Positions 35,465 through 44,206 of a stretch of DNA of 64,000 nucleotides are shown here, piece by piece (position 1 is the first letter of the stretch; each line of letters begins with the position of its first letter). This stretch comes from Corynebacterium terpenotabidum Y-11 (GTDB lineage Bacteria > Actinomycetota > Actinomycetes > Mycobacteriales > Mycobacteriaceae): contig NC_021663.1 of the NCBI RefSeq assembly GCF_000418365.1, positions 2,046,001-2,110,000 of the forward strand. Reading direction: 5' to 3'. Below the pieces are notes generated by a model. It searched no databases. It saw only the letters and a list, made by a program, of their open reading frames with translations, and was not told the origin of the DNA. The position numbers and the translations under genes were made by a program.

Positions 35465-35494
35465 AGTCAAGGCTTCTGAAGCGATAAAGTCAAG
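35465..35494. promoter_or_regulatory. Direct repeats upstream of the sugar ABC operon
   Basis: AGTCAAG occurs at 35465-35471 and 35488-35494, 23 bases apart (about two helical turns). Read on the minus strand as CTTGACT they resemble -35 hexamers. Between them lies the near-palindrome GCTTCTGAAGC. Likely operator or promoter sequence. Confidence 0.45.
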
Positions 35495-35620
35495 CCTCCC
35501 GGCCTGCATGTTCATCGATTCAGTTGATCGGTCAAGATGCGTCTGAACTGGTGTTTCCCGGCCCCGACCCGTCTCCCCCCGACCCCACCTCCCGACCCCA
35601 CCTCTGGACCCCTCCTCCCG

Positions 35621-35687
35621 GTGAGGAGTGGTACACAAAACCGGAATTCAGTGCCACACAGACTCCGGAATGTGTACCGCTTCTCAC
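35621..35687. repeat. Long inverted repeat in the 300-base gap before the sugar ABC operon
   Basis: The gap 35454-35758 holds no convincing gene. Its left part is C-rich with GACCCCACCTC repeated (35581-35591, 35594-35604). The main feature is an inverted repeat: left arm 35621-35645, right arm 35664-35687, sharing GTGAG, AG, GGTACACA and CCGGA blocks around an 18-base loop. There is no T-run, so a terminator for the MocR gene is possible but unusual. It could be an operator or a mobile repeat remnant. Confidence 0.7.
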
Positions 35688-35758
35688 CACCACGACAACC
35701 ACTGTCCGGCTCAGCTCCACCTTCGGCGACGCGACGGTCGGCATCTCCGGCCGGCCGA

Positions 35759-37081
35759 TTAGCCCGACACCGCCACCAGGTCCGCGACCAGCCGGTCCAT
35801 CTCCGCGTCCGACAGTTCATGGACGGTGAGCCGCAGATGGGTGCCAGCGTCCTCCGTGCTACCGAGCCCGAACACCCCACCGTCGCGGACGATCCAGCCG
35901 CGCTCCCGCAGCCGCTCTGCAGCATTCGGCGCCCCCAGGTCCACCCACAAGTTCAGCCCGTCAGCGTCCGGTGCGTCCAACCCTGCCGCACGCAGCCGGG
36001 TGAGGAAGGCCCGGTTACGTCCGGCATAGTGGGCGCCAGCGTCTGCGATATGCCGACGAGTCGCGGCGTCCGACAACAGGGCGGCGACGGTGCGCTGCAG
36101 CAGATGACTGACCCACGTCGTCCCGCCGTTGATCCGACGGGACAGCAGTTCGGCGGTGTCCGGGTCGGAGGCAACCAGAGCGGTACGCAGGTCCGGACCG
36201 AGGAACTTCGACATCGACCGGATCAGCGCCCACCGGCGGTGACCGGCGGGAATCACGGTCTCATAGGGCACCGTCGATAGCAGCGAGAACTGATCGTCCT
36301 CGATGACGAGGACGCCGGGGTGCGCGGCGAGAACCTCGCGCAGTGCCTGAGCGCGGGACGCGGAGAGGCTCACCCCGGTCGGATTGTGGGCCCGCGGCGT
36401 ACACACCACGGCCCGAGCTCCGGCGTCCAGGGCCGCACGCAGTGGCGCCACCTCCATCCCCTCGGCGTCCACCGGCACCGGCAGCGTGCGGTAGCCGGCG
36501 AGCCTGGTGGCATTGCCCGAGGTCAGGAAGCAGGGGTCCTCCAGGGCAACGAAATCCCCGGGGGCGAGCGCGGTCATCAGCAGCCGTTCCACCGCGTCGA
36601 CGGCACCGGCGGTCACGCTGATCACCGCCGTGTCCGCCCGGTCGGCGAGATCAGGGGCGAACTCGCGCAGCGCCACGGCTTCCAGGCCGGGGTCGTTGGC
36701 GGGCGTGCCGTACAGCGGCGCGGGGGCCGGGGTCAGCCGGACGGACGCCGGGTCCGGCAGCAGGGCCCGGTCCGGATTGCCGTGACCGATGTCTCGGGCG
36801 GTGCCTGGTGTCGCGCCCGCGGACGCCGTGCCTTCGGTCGCGGCGTCCTCGTGACGGGCGACGGTGGTCCCCGCCCCACGACGACTGACCGCGATCCCGG
36901 CGCGCACCAGGATCCGGTAGGCGGCCTGGACAGTGTTGCGGTTGACGCCGAGGTCCTCGGCGAGGGTGCGCACCGGCGGCAGCCGGTCACCGGGTTGCAG
37001 CTCGCCCCGGTCGACGAGGACGCGGACGCTGGCGCCGATCTCTGCAGCGGTCGAACCGGTGATGGGAAGGCGGTCATTCAC
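35759..37081 (-). CDS. MocR-type transcription regulator (GntR HTH plus aminotransferase domain)
   Basis: A 440-residue fusion. Residues ~1-75 form a winged helix (LQPGDRLPPVRTLAEDLGVNRNTVQAAYRILVRAG). Residues ~115-440 form a fold-type I PLP domain with CTPRAHNPTGVSL, VLVIEDDQFSLL and SMSKFLGPDLR, whose Lys would bind PLP. MocR proteins such as PdxR, GabR and TauR sense PLP or an amine. No vitamin B6 gene is adjacent, so the target is open; autoregulation or control of the sugar ABC operon next door are options. CATAGG repeats in the 114-base upstream gap could be a binding site. Confidence 0.9.
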   Translation of the reverse strand: MNDRLPITGSTAAEIGASVRVLVDRGELQPGDRLPPVRTLAEDLGVNRNTVQAAYRILVRAGIAVSRRGAGTTVARHEDAATEGTASAGATPGTARDIGHGNPDRALLPDPASVRLTPAPAPLYGTPANDPGLEAVALREFAPDLADRADTAVISVTAGAVDAVERLLMTALAPGDFVALEDPCFLTSGNATRLAGYRTLPVPVDAEGMEVAPLRAALDAGARAVVCTPRAHNPTGVSLSASRAQALREVLAAHPGVLVIEDDQFSLLSTVPYETVIPAGHRRWALIRSMSKFLGPDLRTALVASDPDTAELLSRRINGGTTWVSHLLQRTVAALLSDAATRRHIADAGAHYAGRNRAFLTRLRAAGLDAPDADGLNLWVDLGAPNAAERLRERGWIVRDGGVFGLGSTEDAGTHLRLTVHELSDAEMDRLVADLVAVSG

Positions 37082-37195
37082 CCTGCCAGTCTGCCACAGA
37101 GCCCGGAGACTATTGACCTATGCCAACTGCACTCAGTGCCTATGTCGTCCGTCATCCGACAGGTCGTCGACGCCTGGCCGGACCGGGTGAGGTCG

Positions 37196-38200
37196 CTACA
37201 GTGCGGCGACCTTCTCCAGGGTGGGGCCCAGCTGGTCGAGTGCCCACGCCCGGACCAGTGAACTGGGCTGGGCCAGTCCAATGACGACGGCATAGTTGTC
37301 GCTGACCATGGTGCCGTTCGTCACCTGTGGGAGGGCGGCGAAGGTCGGGCGACTCTCCAGTGAGGCAATCCCGTCGGCGGCGTAGATCACCGAGAAATCA
37401 GCGGCGAACTCGTCGTAGTTCTCCGGGCCGACCACGTACGCGCCACCTGCAGCATTGGGTTGCTTGCCCTCGATGTCGGCCGGCAGGGTCATGCCGAGGT
37501 CATAGAGGAAGGAGTTGGACGCCTCGGCGGGGTCCGGGGAGGTGCCGATCTTTCCGTCCCCCTGATCACGTCCCACCCATCCCGTCTTCCCCGCCAGACC
37601 AGGCATGTCCTCCCTGGCCTGCGCGACACGGGCGGCGTCATCGTCGATAATCTGCTGTGCGTCCTCCGGTCGACCGTAAAGCTCGCCGAGCTGGGTCAGC
37701 CGTTCCTTCCAGGTCGCTTCGGTCGGATCCTGCGAGGGACCGTTGAGGGTGGGGGCGATGTCGCTCAACCGGTCGTACTCCTCCTGCGAGTCGATCCAGT
37801 AGATGTCCCCGATGATGACGTCCGGATCGGCGGCGGCGATCTGCTCGACGTCGATGTCGCCGTAGGTGGCGACGGTGATCCGGTCGACGTCATCGAGCAG
37901 GCCCGTGCGCCAGGGAGCATCTTCATCCTGCGCCGTCATGACGACAGCGGTCGGGGTAATGCCGAGAGCGAGCACATTGTCGAGGGCGGACGCGGTCACA
38001 ACCACCCGCTCCGGATCGACCGGGTACTCGGCGTCCTCGAAAGCGTTGGTCAGCGTGACGGTGTCCATGGCGCCGTCACCGGAGCCGTCATCATCGGAAC
38101 CGCAGGCGGTGAGGCCTACGGACAGGACACCGGCGAGACCGAGGGACAGAGTGACGGTGGACAGCGGATGTCGGGGTCGTGCGACAGGGTATCTAGTCAT
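37196..38200 (-). CDS. Iron-siderophore-binding lipoprotein (FecB/FhuD type)
   Basis: A 334-residue lipoprotein: signal segment, lipobox LTAC (Cys ~33), an acidic linker, and a class III binding fold with PERVVVTASALDNVLALGI and IAAADPDVIIGDIYWIDSQEEYDRLSDIAPTL, typical of siderophore-binding proteins. It would bring a ferric siderophore to a membrane importer, but no FecCD-type permease or FecE ATPase is nearby. The adjacent transporters are YbtPQ/IrtAB-like. The promoter holds a DtxR-like box between -35 and -10, so iron repression is likely. Confidence 0.88.
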   Translation of the reverse strand: MTRYPVARPRHPLSTVTLSLGLAGVLSVGLTACGSDDDGSGDGAMDTVTLTNAFEDAEYPVDPERVVVTASALDNVLALGITPTAVVMTAQDEDAPWRTGLLDDVDRITVATYGDIDVEQIAAADPDVIIGDIYWIDSQEEYDRLSDIAPTLNGPSQDPTEATWKERLTQLGELYGRPEDAQQIIDDDAARVAQAREDMPGLAGKTGWVGRDQGDGKIGTSPDPAEASNSFLYDLGMTLPADIEGKQPNAAGGAYVVGPENYDEFAADFSVIYAADGIASLESRPTFAALPQVTNGTMVSDNYAVVIGLAQPSSLVRAWALDQLGPTLEKVAAL

Positions 38201-38207
38201 GAGCCTA

Positions 38208-38237
38208 AGCGTAGGCTTAGCTCACCTAATCGTCAAA
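38208..38237 (-). promoter_or_regulatory. Promoter with DtxR-like box for the siderophore-binding lipoprotein
   Basis: Minus strand: -35 TTTGAC (38237-38232), 18-nt spacer, -10 TACGCT (38213-38208), 7 nt, ATG 38200, a leaderless layout. TTAGGTGAGCTAAGCCTAC (38229-38211) fills the spacer and matches 14 of 19 positions of the DtxR consensus. AGCCTA (38202-38207) and TAGGCT (38212-38217) form a further palindrome across the start region. Confidence 0.6.
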
Positions 38238-38242
38238 CATGT

Positions 38243-38881
38243 TCACATTTCCGGCCAGTGCCGTTCCAGACCCTCGATGATGAAGTTCACCTTGACGTCG
38301 GTGAACCCCCGGTCACCCCAGGAATCCTCCGGCTGGAAAAGATGATCCGGACTCGTCCGCTCGCGGATCTGGTCCACCCCCGAGACCCCGGCCGCATTCC
38401 GCGCCCGAAGCATCTCCACACCCAGATAGCAGGAAAAGACCGTGTCCCCGAGGAAATCCAGGGCGAACGCCACCTGCCCCCGGGAGTACCCGTGCCCCTC
38501 CAACGCCGCAGCATACGGGGCCACCGCCGTTGCGACATGGGTAAACGCGGTCGCGTGCGAGTACACGGTCTGCACCAACCCCGGGAAGTCCTCACAGACC
38601 CGCCAGCATTCCTGCGCCCACAGCTGGAGGACCTCCTGCCAGGTCATGCCGTCCGTCGGAGCGGCGATGGTTCCGGCAACCCGGTCCAGACACGCACCCA
38701 ACAGATCGTCCAGGTCGGCGAAACGCCGGTACAACGCCGAGGTCACCACCCCGATCTCCCCGGCCACCCGGGAGAGCGTGAAGGTGTCCAGCCGGAGCGC
38801 GATCGCGGCGTCCACTACATCGGACCTGGTGAACGACGGCTTCGGTCCAGTCTTCCTACCCACACGCTTCTGTTCGCCCAT
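38243..38881 (-). CDS. TetR-family transcriptional regulator
   Basis: A 212-residue regulator. The N-terminal helix-turn-helix (about 15-60: SFTRSDVVDAAIAL...FTLSRVAGEIGVVTSALYRRFADLDDLLGACLD) is clear. The C-terminal ligand-binding domain has the WQEVLQLWAQECWRVCEDFPGL pattern of TetR_C proteins. ATG 38881 lies 11 bases after the ABC gene, so it is cotranscribed with the two half transporters and probably controls them or the adjacent lipoprotein. Ligand unknown, perhaps the transported siderophore. Confidence 0.88.
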   Translation of the reverse strand: MGEQKRVGRKTGPKPSFTRSDVVDAAIALRLDTFTLSRVAGEIGVVTSALYRRFADLDDLLGACLDRVAGTIAAPTDGMTWQEVLQLWAQECWRVCEDFPGLVQTVYSHATAFTHVATAVAPYAAALEGHGYSRGQVAFALDFLGDTVFSCYLGVEMLRARNAAGVSGVDQIRERTSPDHLFQPEDSWGDRGFTDVKVNFIIEGLERHWPEM

Positions 38882-38891
38882 GGCGTCCAGC

Positions 38892-40655
38892 CTAACGGTC
38901 GACGAGCCGCCACCCCTGCGCATGGTGCAGACGATTCCAGAACCGGGTGTACGTACCGCCCGCGGCCATCAACTCGTCATGGGTGCCGTACCCCTCCACT
39001 CGCCCGTCATCGGTGAGCAGGACGATCAAGTCCGCCTTCGCGATCGTGTCCAGCCTGTGTGCGATGACCAGGACCGTCGCCGTCTCACGCAGCGCCTCAA
39101 CCGAGGCGACAACGTGGGCCTCATTCTCCACGTCCAAGGCCGACGTCGCCTCGTCCAACAGCACGATCGGGGCCTGCTTCACCAGTGCACGGGCGATCGC
39201 CACCCGCTGCCGCTCACCGCCGGACAGGGCCTTACCCCCCTCGCCGACCTGCGTCTCCCAGCCCTCGGGCAACCGCTCGGCGATCCCGGTGACACCGGCC
39301 AGCTCCGCAGCATGCCGGATCTCCTCACCGGTGGCACCCTCGCGACCGACGGCGATATTCGCCTCCAGGGAATCGTCAAAGAGGTACACGTCCTGGAAGA
39401 CCATCGACAGCTGCGCCATGAGCTGCTCCGTCGTCTGGTCGGTCACCGGGACGCCGCCGACAAGAACTTCCCCGGCGTCGGCGTCATAGAAACGGCTGAT
39501 CAACTTCTCCACCGTGGTCTTACCCGACCCCGAGGGGCCGACCAACGCCACCATCGACCCGGCCGGAACCTCCAGGGACAGGTCGCGGAGCACCGGGACG
39601 TCCCCGGCACCTCCGTAGGAGAAAGTGACGCCACGCAGCTCCACCTCACCCGGCGCGGTGAGTTCCGCAGGCGTCCCCGGTTCCGGCAGGGGTTCGGCGG
39701 TCAGCACCTCGTCGATACTGTCCAACATCGGACGCCGCGTCTCCAGCCCCATCACTCCCTCGGCGATCGCCGTGAGCGTGCTGGTGAACTGCAAGGACAG
39801 GCCGATGAACGCCATCGCCGGAATCGGCGCCAACGTTCCGGCGACAGCCAGGGACCCGGTGACCGTGATCAGCACCACGATCACTCCCTGGCTCACCACA
39901 CCGGACAGCATGAGCCCCGAAGTCTCCGACCACAGGGCCCGCTTCTTCGACGCCCGCGCGTTCTCCATGGCGTCGATAAGCGGGGCGAAGTCCTCACTGC
40001 GCCCGCAGGACCGCAGCGTCCCCTGACACTGGGCGTACTCCACGATCCGGTCGGCGAGAACCACCTCGTCGGGCTCATGGATCCGGCCACCCCGCCTGAT
40101 CAGCGAGGCCGCCCCCACCGTGATCAGTACGAACAGCGGTACCGAGACGGTCAGCACCAGTCCGAGCAGCGGATCCCAGAACCAGGCGACGACAACCAAC
40201 ACCGTCGCCGTCGCGAGTTTGGCGACCAGCGGACCCATCATGTGCGCGAAAATGCTCCCGGTGTTCATCAGTTCACTGGAGACCATCCTCGACAGTTTCC
40301 CGGCGAGCGGACGGGAGAACCAGCCCAACGGCTGCCGGGCGACCTGATCCCCGACCAGGCGATGGATACTCTTCAGGAAGTCCAGTGCGACGGCGTAGTT
40401 CCACCGCTCCTTTACGGCATTGCAGGCGAAGCTCAGTACCGCGAGCACCGCAAGGACGATGATCCAGCCACCGGTCCCCAGCCCCCACCACGTGTCGTCC
40501 GTGGCCAGGGCGGAGATCGCCGGCAACAGGGCCGCCAGGGCGAGACCCTCGAGGACGCCGGACACCACACTGATCGCCGTCGCACGGGTCATCCCGGGCG
40601 GATCGGAGACCATCCGGCGCAACCGGGGGACGATATCAATAACGGCAAATCTCAT
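38892..40655 (-). CDS. ABC half transporter, YbtPQ/IrtB-like (permease-ATPase fusion)
   Basis: A 587-residue protein: six-helix type IV membrane domain (~20-310) then an ATPase domain with [29 protein letters not shown] and IVLLDEATSALD. The RQPLGWFSRPLAGKLSRMVSSE loop near residue 115 resembles the coupling region of the siderophore importers YbtP/YbtQ and IrtA/IrtB, which have an exporter fold but bring iron-siderophores in. It overlaps its partner gene by ATGA, so the pair probably forms a heterodimer. Drug or lipid export cannot be excluded. Confidence 0.82.
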   Translation of the reverse strand: MRFAVIDIVPRLRRMVSDPPGMTRATAISVVSGVLEGLALAALLPAISALATDDTWWGLGTGGWIIVLAVLAVLSFACNAVKERWNYAVALDFLKSIHRLVGDQVARQPLGWFSRPLAGKLSRMVSSELMNTGSIFAHMMGPLVAKLATATVLVVVAWFWDPLLGLVLTVSVPLFVLITVGAASLIRRGGRIHEPDEVVLADRIVEYAQCQGTLRSCGRSEDFAPLIDAMENARASKKRALWSETSGLMLSGVVSQGVIVVLITVTGSLAVAGTLAPIPAMAFIGLSLQFTSTLTAIAEGVMGLETRRPMLDSIDEVLTAEPLPEPGTPAELTAPGEVELRGVTFSYGGAGDVPVLRDLSLEVPAGSMVALVGPSGSGKTTVEKLISRFYDADAGEVLVGGVPVTDQTTEQLMAQLSMVFQDVYLFDDSLEANIAVGREGATGEEIRHAAELAGVTGIAERLPEGWETQVGEGGKALSGGERQRVAIARALVKQAPIVLLDEATSALDVENEAHVVASVEALRETATVLVIAHRLDTIAKADLIVLLTDDGRVEGYGTHDELMAAGGTYTRFWNRLHHAQGWRLVDR

Positions 40656-42424
40656 GCCGTGACCTCGCTGTCTGTATGGTCTGCACCGGCGCCGACGATA
40701 CGTCCATCGACGACACGGATGATCCGGTCTACCCCGGTGATCGCCTCGGGGCGGTGGGCGATGACGAGAACGGTGCGTCCTTCCGCGAGAACGGACAACG
40801 CCTGCTGGATCTCGTGCTGCGACTCCGGGTCGGTCAATGCGGTGGCCTCGTCGAGGATGAGGACCGGGGCGTCAACCAGCAGTGCACGGGCGATGGCCAC
40901 GCGCTGGGCCTGGCCGCCGGAGAGCCCGGCGTCCCTGCCGTAGACGGTGTCGAAACCCTCTGGCAGTGCTTCAATTTCCTCGAGGACACGGGCGGACGCC
41001 GCAGCATCGCGGATCTCCGCGTCCGTGGCATCCGGACGCCCGAGGGCGATATTGTCCCGGATGCTCACCGAGGGCAACTGGGGATCCTGGAGTACAAAGC
41101 CGACGTGGGAGTACAGGTCGGCGATGTTCTTCACCGGCACACCACCGATGCTCACCGTGCCCTCCTGCGGATCGTCGAAACGGGCCAGCAAGGTGGCAAT
41201 CGTCGACTTACCTGAGCCCGACGGTCCGACCAAGGCGGTGACAGTTCCGGCCGGAAGGGTGAAACTCACATCCTCGACGGCGTGGTTCGACGCCCCCGGA
41301 TAGCTGTAGGTGACGTGGTCGAAGGTGACGTCGTGACCGTTCGGGGTCTGGGGTGCGTCGCTGTCACCGAGGACGCCGGTCTCGAGCAGTCCGGTGAGTC
41401 GCAGTGCCGCTGCACCGGCCAGTTGCCGCGACCAGGTGCCGGTCATCAGCGTCTCCAACGAATACGGGATGAGCAGCGCGATGAGTGAGGTGGCGAGCAC
41501 ATCGGCGGCACTGACATATCCGGCGTTGACCAGTAGCGCCCCGCCACCGAGGTTCACCACGAGGATCAGCGGGATCGCCAGGACCGACTGCCCCACGGAC
41601 GACACCAGCATCAGCGGCTTCACCCAGTCCAGGTAGAAGTCGTAGAACTCGTCGGCGGAACGTTGGTAGCTACGGTGGGCGCGTCCCACCCGGCCGAAGG
41701 CCTTGACCACCGAGATTCCGGTGACGAACTCCACCATCCGGGCGGAGACATCGCCCAGCCTGCGGTCCATCTCGACGGTCTTCTCCCCCATCCCGCGCGT
41801 GGTAGACAGCATGGACAGGGCGTACACCGGGATGACTGCGATGGACAGCAGCCCAAGACGCCAGTCCACGATGAAGGCATAGAGCATGAGTGCCAGCGGC
41901 ATCACCACCGCGCTCGTACCTTCGACCGGCTGATGGGCGATGAGCTGGTGGACGGTACCGATATCGTCCTGCAGGCCTTTGCGGACCCGGCCGAAGTTTG
42001 TGGAGGTGAACCAGCTCAGCGGCACTGTCGCGAAGCGGCGCACCATACGTCGACGGATGTGGTGGTTGAGGGCGACGTCGGCGAAGTGGGTGACCGCCAG
42101 AGCGAGGAAGTAGATAACCAGACGTGCGGTGTAGCTCCCGATGAGGATCAACAGCCAGTGGTTGACCGCCTCGTCGTCGATGACTGCACCGCCGGTGAGC
42201 AACTCCGCCCCGATCTGCACCAGGGCGATATAGGGCACCACCGCTAGGACCGCCGAGAGTGCGGAGAGGAGACGTCCGGTGAGCAGACGTCCGGCGACCG
42301 GGCGAAGCAGTTTCTTCAGTGCATCCTCGCCGGCTTTCTGCTCGCCCCTGTCAGTGGTGGGACTGTCTTGCCCCGCTGTGCTGTTCTCCGGTGTGTCCGT
42401 GTCCGGAGGCGCCTGGTCAGCCAT
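40652..42424 (-). CDS. ABC half transporter, YbtPQ/IrtA-like (permease-ATPase fusion)
   Basis: A 590-residue partner of the preceding half transporter. The N-terminal ~35 residues are acidic and disordered. The membrane domain contains [34 protein letters not shown], a pattern I associate with YbtP/IrtA-like proteins. The ATPase has GPSGSGKST and [16 protein letters not shown], and its Walker B reads [14 protein letters not shown] instead of DEATSALD, as in YbtPQ-like DEATAFADPE. No siderophore-reductase (SID) domain as in mycobacterial IrtA. First gene of the operon. Confidence 0.82.
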   Translation of the reverse strand: MADQAPPDTDTPENSTAGQDSPTTDRGEQKAGEDALKKLLRPVAGRLLTGRLLSALSAVLAVVPYIALVQIGAELLTGGAVIDDEAVNHWLLILIGSYTARLVIYFLALAVTHFADVALNHHIRRRMVRRFATVPLSWFTSTNFGRVRKGLQDDIGTVHQLIAHQPVEGTSAVVMPLALMLYAFIVDWRLGLLSIAVIPVYALSMLSTTRGMGEKTVEMDRRLGDVSARMVEFVTGISVVKAFGRVGRAHRSYQRSADEFYDFYLDWVKPLMLVSSVGQSVLAIPLILVVNLGGGALLVNAGYVSAADVLATSLIALLIPYSLETLMTGTWSRQLAGAAALRLTGLLETGVLGDSDAPQTPNGHDVTFDHVTYSYPGASNHAVEDVSFTLPAGTVTALVGPSGSGKSTIATLLARFDDPQEGTVSIGGVPVKNIADLYSHVGFVLQDPQLPSVSIRDNIALGRPDATDAEIRDAAASARVLEEIEALPEGFDTVYGRDAGLSGGQAQRVAIARALLVDAPVLILDEATALTDPESQHEIQQALSVLAEGRTVLVIAHRPEAITGVDRIIRVVDGRIVGAGADHTDSEVTA

Positions 42425-42508
42425 TCATATCTCCCAAGGGTTGCACTACCTAACCGTGAATTACTATCACACTAGGTCGAGGAGGCCACCCGGTCAAGGA
42501 GTTGGCAC

Positions 42509-42625
42509 CCCTCCCCTCGCCTGCCGACCCTCCACCTCACCCCCACCACTGCCTGCCACCTCCTGCCCCCTCACCCTCCCCTCGCCTGCCGACCCTCCAC
42601 CTCACCCCCACCACTGCCTGCCACC
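42509..42625. repeat. Perfect 52-base direct repeat, C-rich
   Basis: Bases 42509-42560 and 42574-42625 are identical (52 of 52), spaced 65 bases apart with a 13-base joint. The plus strand is almost free of G runs while the minus strand has several runs of 3-5 G, so G-quadruplex formation is plausible. It lies in the 387-base gap 42425-42811 between the ABC operon and the nuclease-like gene. Confidence 0.95.
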
Positions 42626-42637
42626 ATCGCCTGCCCA

Positions 42638-42716
42638 TTCACCGGAAATCAACGAGGGCCAGAGGTCGCTTCAGCTGCCCCGACGCGACCTCTCCCCCTG
42701 GTTATTTTCCGGTGAA
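42638..42716. repeat. Hairpin element A (left of the DUF559-type gene)
   Basis: Arms of 32 bases (42638-42669 and 42685-42716) match at about 26 positions, sharing TTCACCGGAAA, AGGG and AGAGGTCGC blocks around a 15-base loop. The sequence is closely related to element B at 44054-44142, placing the intervening gene between two copies. Confidence 0.9.
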
Positions 42717-42811
42717 CGCCCTCAGCTAACCCGACGTACTAGGACCACCCCACCGAACCCGCCAATCTGGTTCACTGGGGGAACACGCACGGCAACCACA
42801 GGGGGATCGCC

Positions 42812-44017
42812 ATGGGGGCGGCACACGACGGCTCAACCGCACGCAATTCATCAGCACACGACCAGAGCCGCGAGGCACGGAGACAAGCATTCCGCGAAGA
42901 AAAGCGCCGCATGCGCGCCTGGCTCGCCCAGGCCCGACGCGACGGACGTGTCCCCGACGGTCCCGGACCCGACCACACCATCCGCGTCCAACCGCTGCCT
43001 GTCCCGGTGAAACGCACCAGCCTGACCGGCACCCACACACGCGCATCCCTCCGGGCACGCTTCCGCACACTGACGAAGGGCGTCCTGCTACCCCTAGAGC
43101 CCGAGGACATGCCGGAGGAGTTTCGCATCAGGGAGGAGGACTGCGGCGGATTCCTCGTGGACATCATCAGCCGCGCCCGCGCCCACTGGCTGCTCAACGT
43201 GCCGACGATCATCGGTTACTGGGCAGCCGCCGCGTACCACGGCCTGCCGTACTGGTGCGATGATGCGCCGGTGGTACTGCTGGGCAGCTATTCGAGCGGG
43301 GACGCCAGATCGTGGAACGCTAAGCACACCCCCACAGTTCCGGTCTTTCTCGCAGCAGTCCCCTCCGTCACCACCGTCTGCCCGGATTCCGCCTTTCCCC
43401 ACCTGCGCGTGGTCACCGCCAACATCGCCGCAGGTCAGTGTCTCCATTCTCTTCTCAAGGGGACGCATGGCTGGGATGTACCGGAGGTGCCGGGGCTCAC
43501 ACCGCGGGAGGTCCGGTGCGTCCAGTTCCTCGACGCCATGTTCCAGTGCACCCGGCTGACCGGTGACGATGTCCGCCGTGGCGCCCGGAACCTGGTGGAC
43601 GCCGGGCGTCTCGACCGACTGCTCGCCCTGTCCGACCCCGGCGCGCAGTCGCCCCGGGAGACGTTGTTGCGGCTCTACGTCCGTGATGTGCTTCCCGCAG
43701 GATTCACCTGGACCTCCCAGGTCACGGTGTATCTCGACCCGGCCGGGCGGCCGTGGAAACACCTCATCGCCGATCTGGCCTGCGAGGAACTGACACTCGC
43801 ACTGTTCTACGACGGTGCGTATCACCGCGCCGAGGAGCGACGTAGCCTCGACCATCACCAGATCGCGCGGTTGAGGAAGCGTGGGTGGGAGGCGGTGCGG
43901 GTGGACGCCGCGCTGATGGCCGAGACCGACCTGATGATGGAGGACATCGGTGATGCGATCGAACGGGCGCTTGCTGCCCTGCCGGTGAGGACAGAGCGCA
44001 GGCACGGTAGGAACTGA
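42812..44017 (+). CDS. DUF559/Vsr-like nuclease-fold protein, AbiEi-related accessory gene
   Basis: A 401-residue protein. The N-terminal ~60 residues are basic and Arg-rich. A middle region (LLNVPTIIGYWAAAAYHGLPYW) resembles the pseudo-antitoxin part of actinobacterial AbiEi/DUF559 proteins. The C-terminal ~110 residues look like a DUF559 endonuclease fold: SPRETLLRLYV, HLIADLACEELTLALFYDGAYH, then SLDHHQIARLRKRGWEAVRVDA. The usual acidic residue before DG (E.DG) is F-Y-D-G here, so catalysis is uncertain. ATG 42812 follows AGGGGGA. Flanked by hairpins A and B; likely horizontally acquired. Confidence 0.75.
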   Translation: MGAAHDGSTARNSSAHDQSREARRQAFREEKRRMRAWLAQARRDGRVPDGPGPDHTIRVQPLPVPVKRTSLTGTHTRASLRARFRTLTKGVLLPLEPEDMPEEFRIREEDCGGFLVDIISRARAHWLLNVPTIIGYWAAAAYHGLPYWCDDAPVVLLGSYSSGDARSWNAKHTPTVPVFLAAVPSVTTVCPDSAFPHLRVVTANIAAGQCLHSLLKGTHGWDVPEVPGLTPREVRCVQFLDAMFQCTRLTGDDVRRGARNLVDAGRLDRLLALSDPGAQSPRETLLRLYVRDVLPAGFTWTSQVTVYLDPAGRPWKHLIADLACEELTLALFYDGAYHRAEERRSLDHHQIARLRKRGWEAVRVDAALMAETDLMMEDIGDAIERALAALPVRTERRHGRN

Positions 44018-44053
44018 TGGAGCCGAAGGTGCCGCAGGAACCGGAGAAGCCAC

Positions 44054-44142
44054 CGCCGTTCACCTCAAGATAACGAGGGGGAGAGGTCGACACTGGCGCC
44101 GGAAAGCGACCTCTCCCCCTCGTTATTTCCCGGTGAACGGCG
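44054..44142. repeat. Hairpin element B (right of the DUF559-type gene)
   Basis: Arms 44054-44089 and 44107-44142 pair over 36 bases with four mismatches around a 17-base loop; the inner 20 or so bases (ATAACGAGGGGGAGAGGTCG) are identical. It is a near copy of element A and lies between the convergent ends of the DUF559-type gene and add, where it could also act as a bidirectional terminator. Confidence 0.92.
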
Positions 44143-44206
44143 GTGTAGGTGGTGCAGGCAACGCAGGACTGGCGACGCAGGGCCGGCAGCGCAGCGCAGG
44201 CGGCGG

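Noticed and set aside
35453..35758. Short open frames in the gap before the sugar ABC operon
   Set aside because: C-rich low-complexity translations without ribosome-binding sites; the inverted repeat is the only convincing structure.
42509..42625. CRISPR-like repeat
   Set aside because: Only two 52-base units with a 13-base joint, no array and no cas genes.
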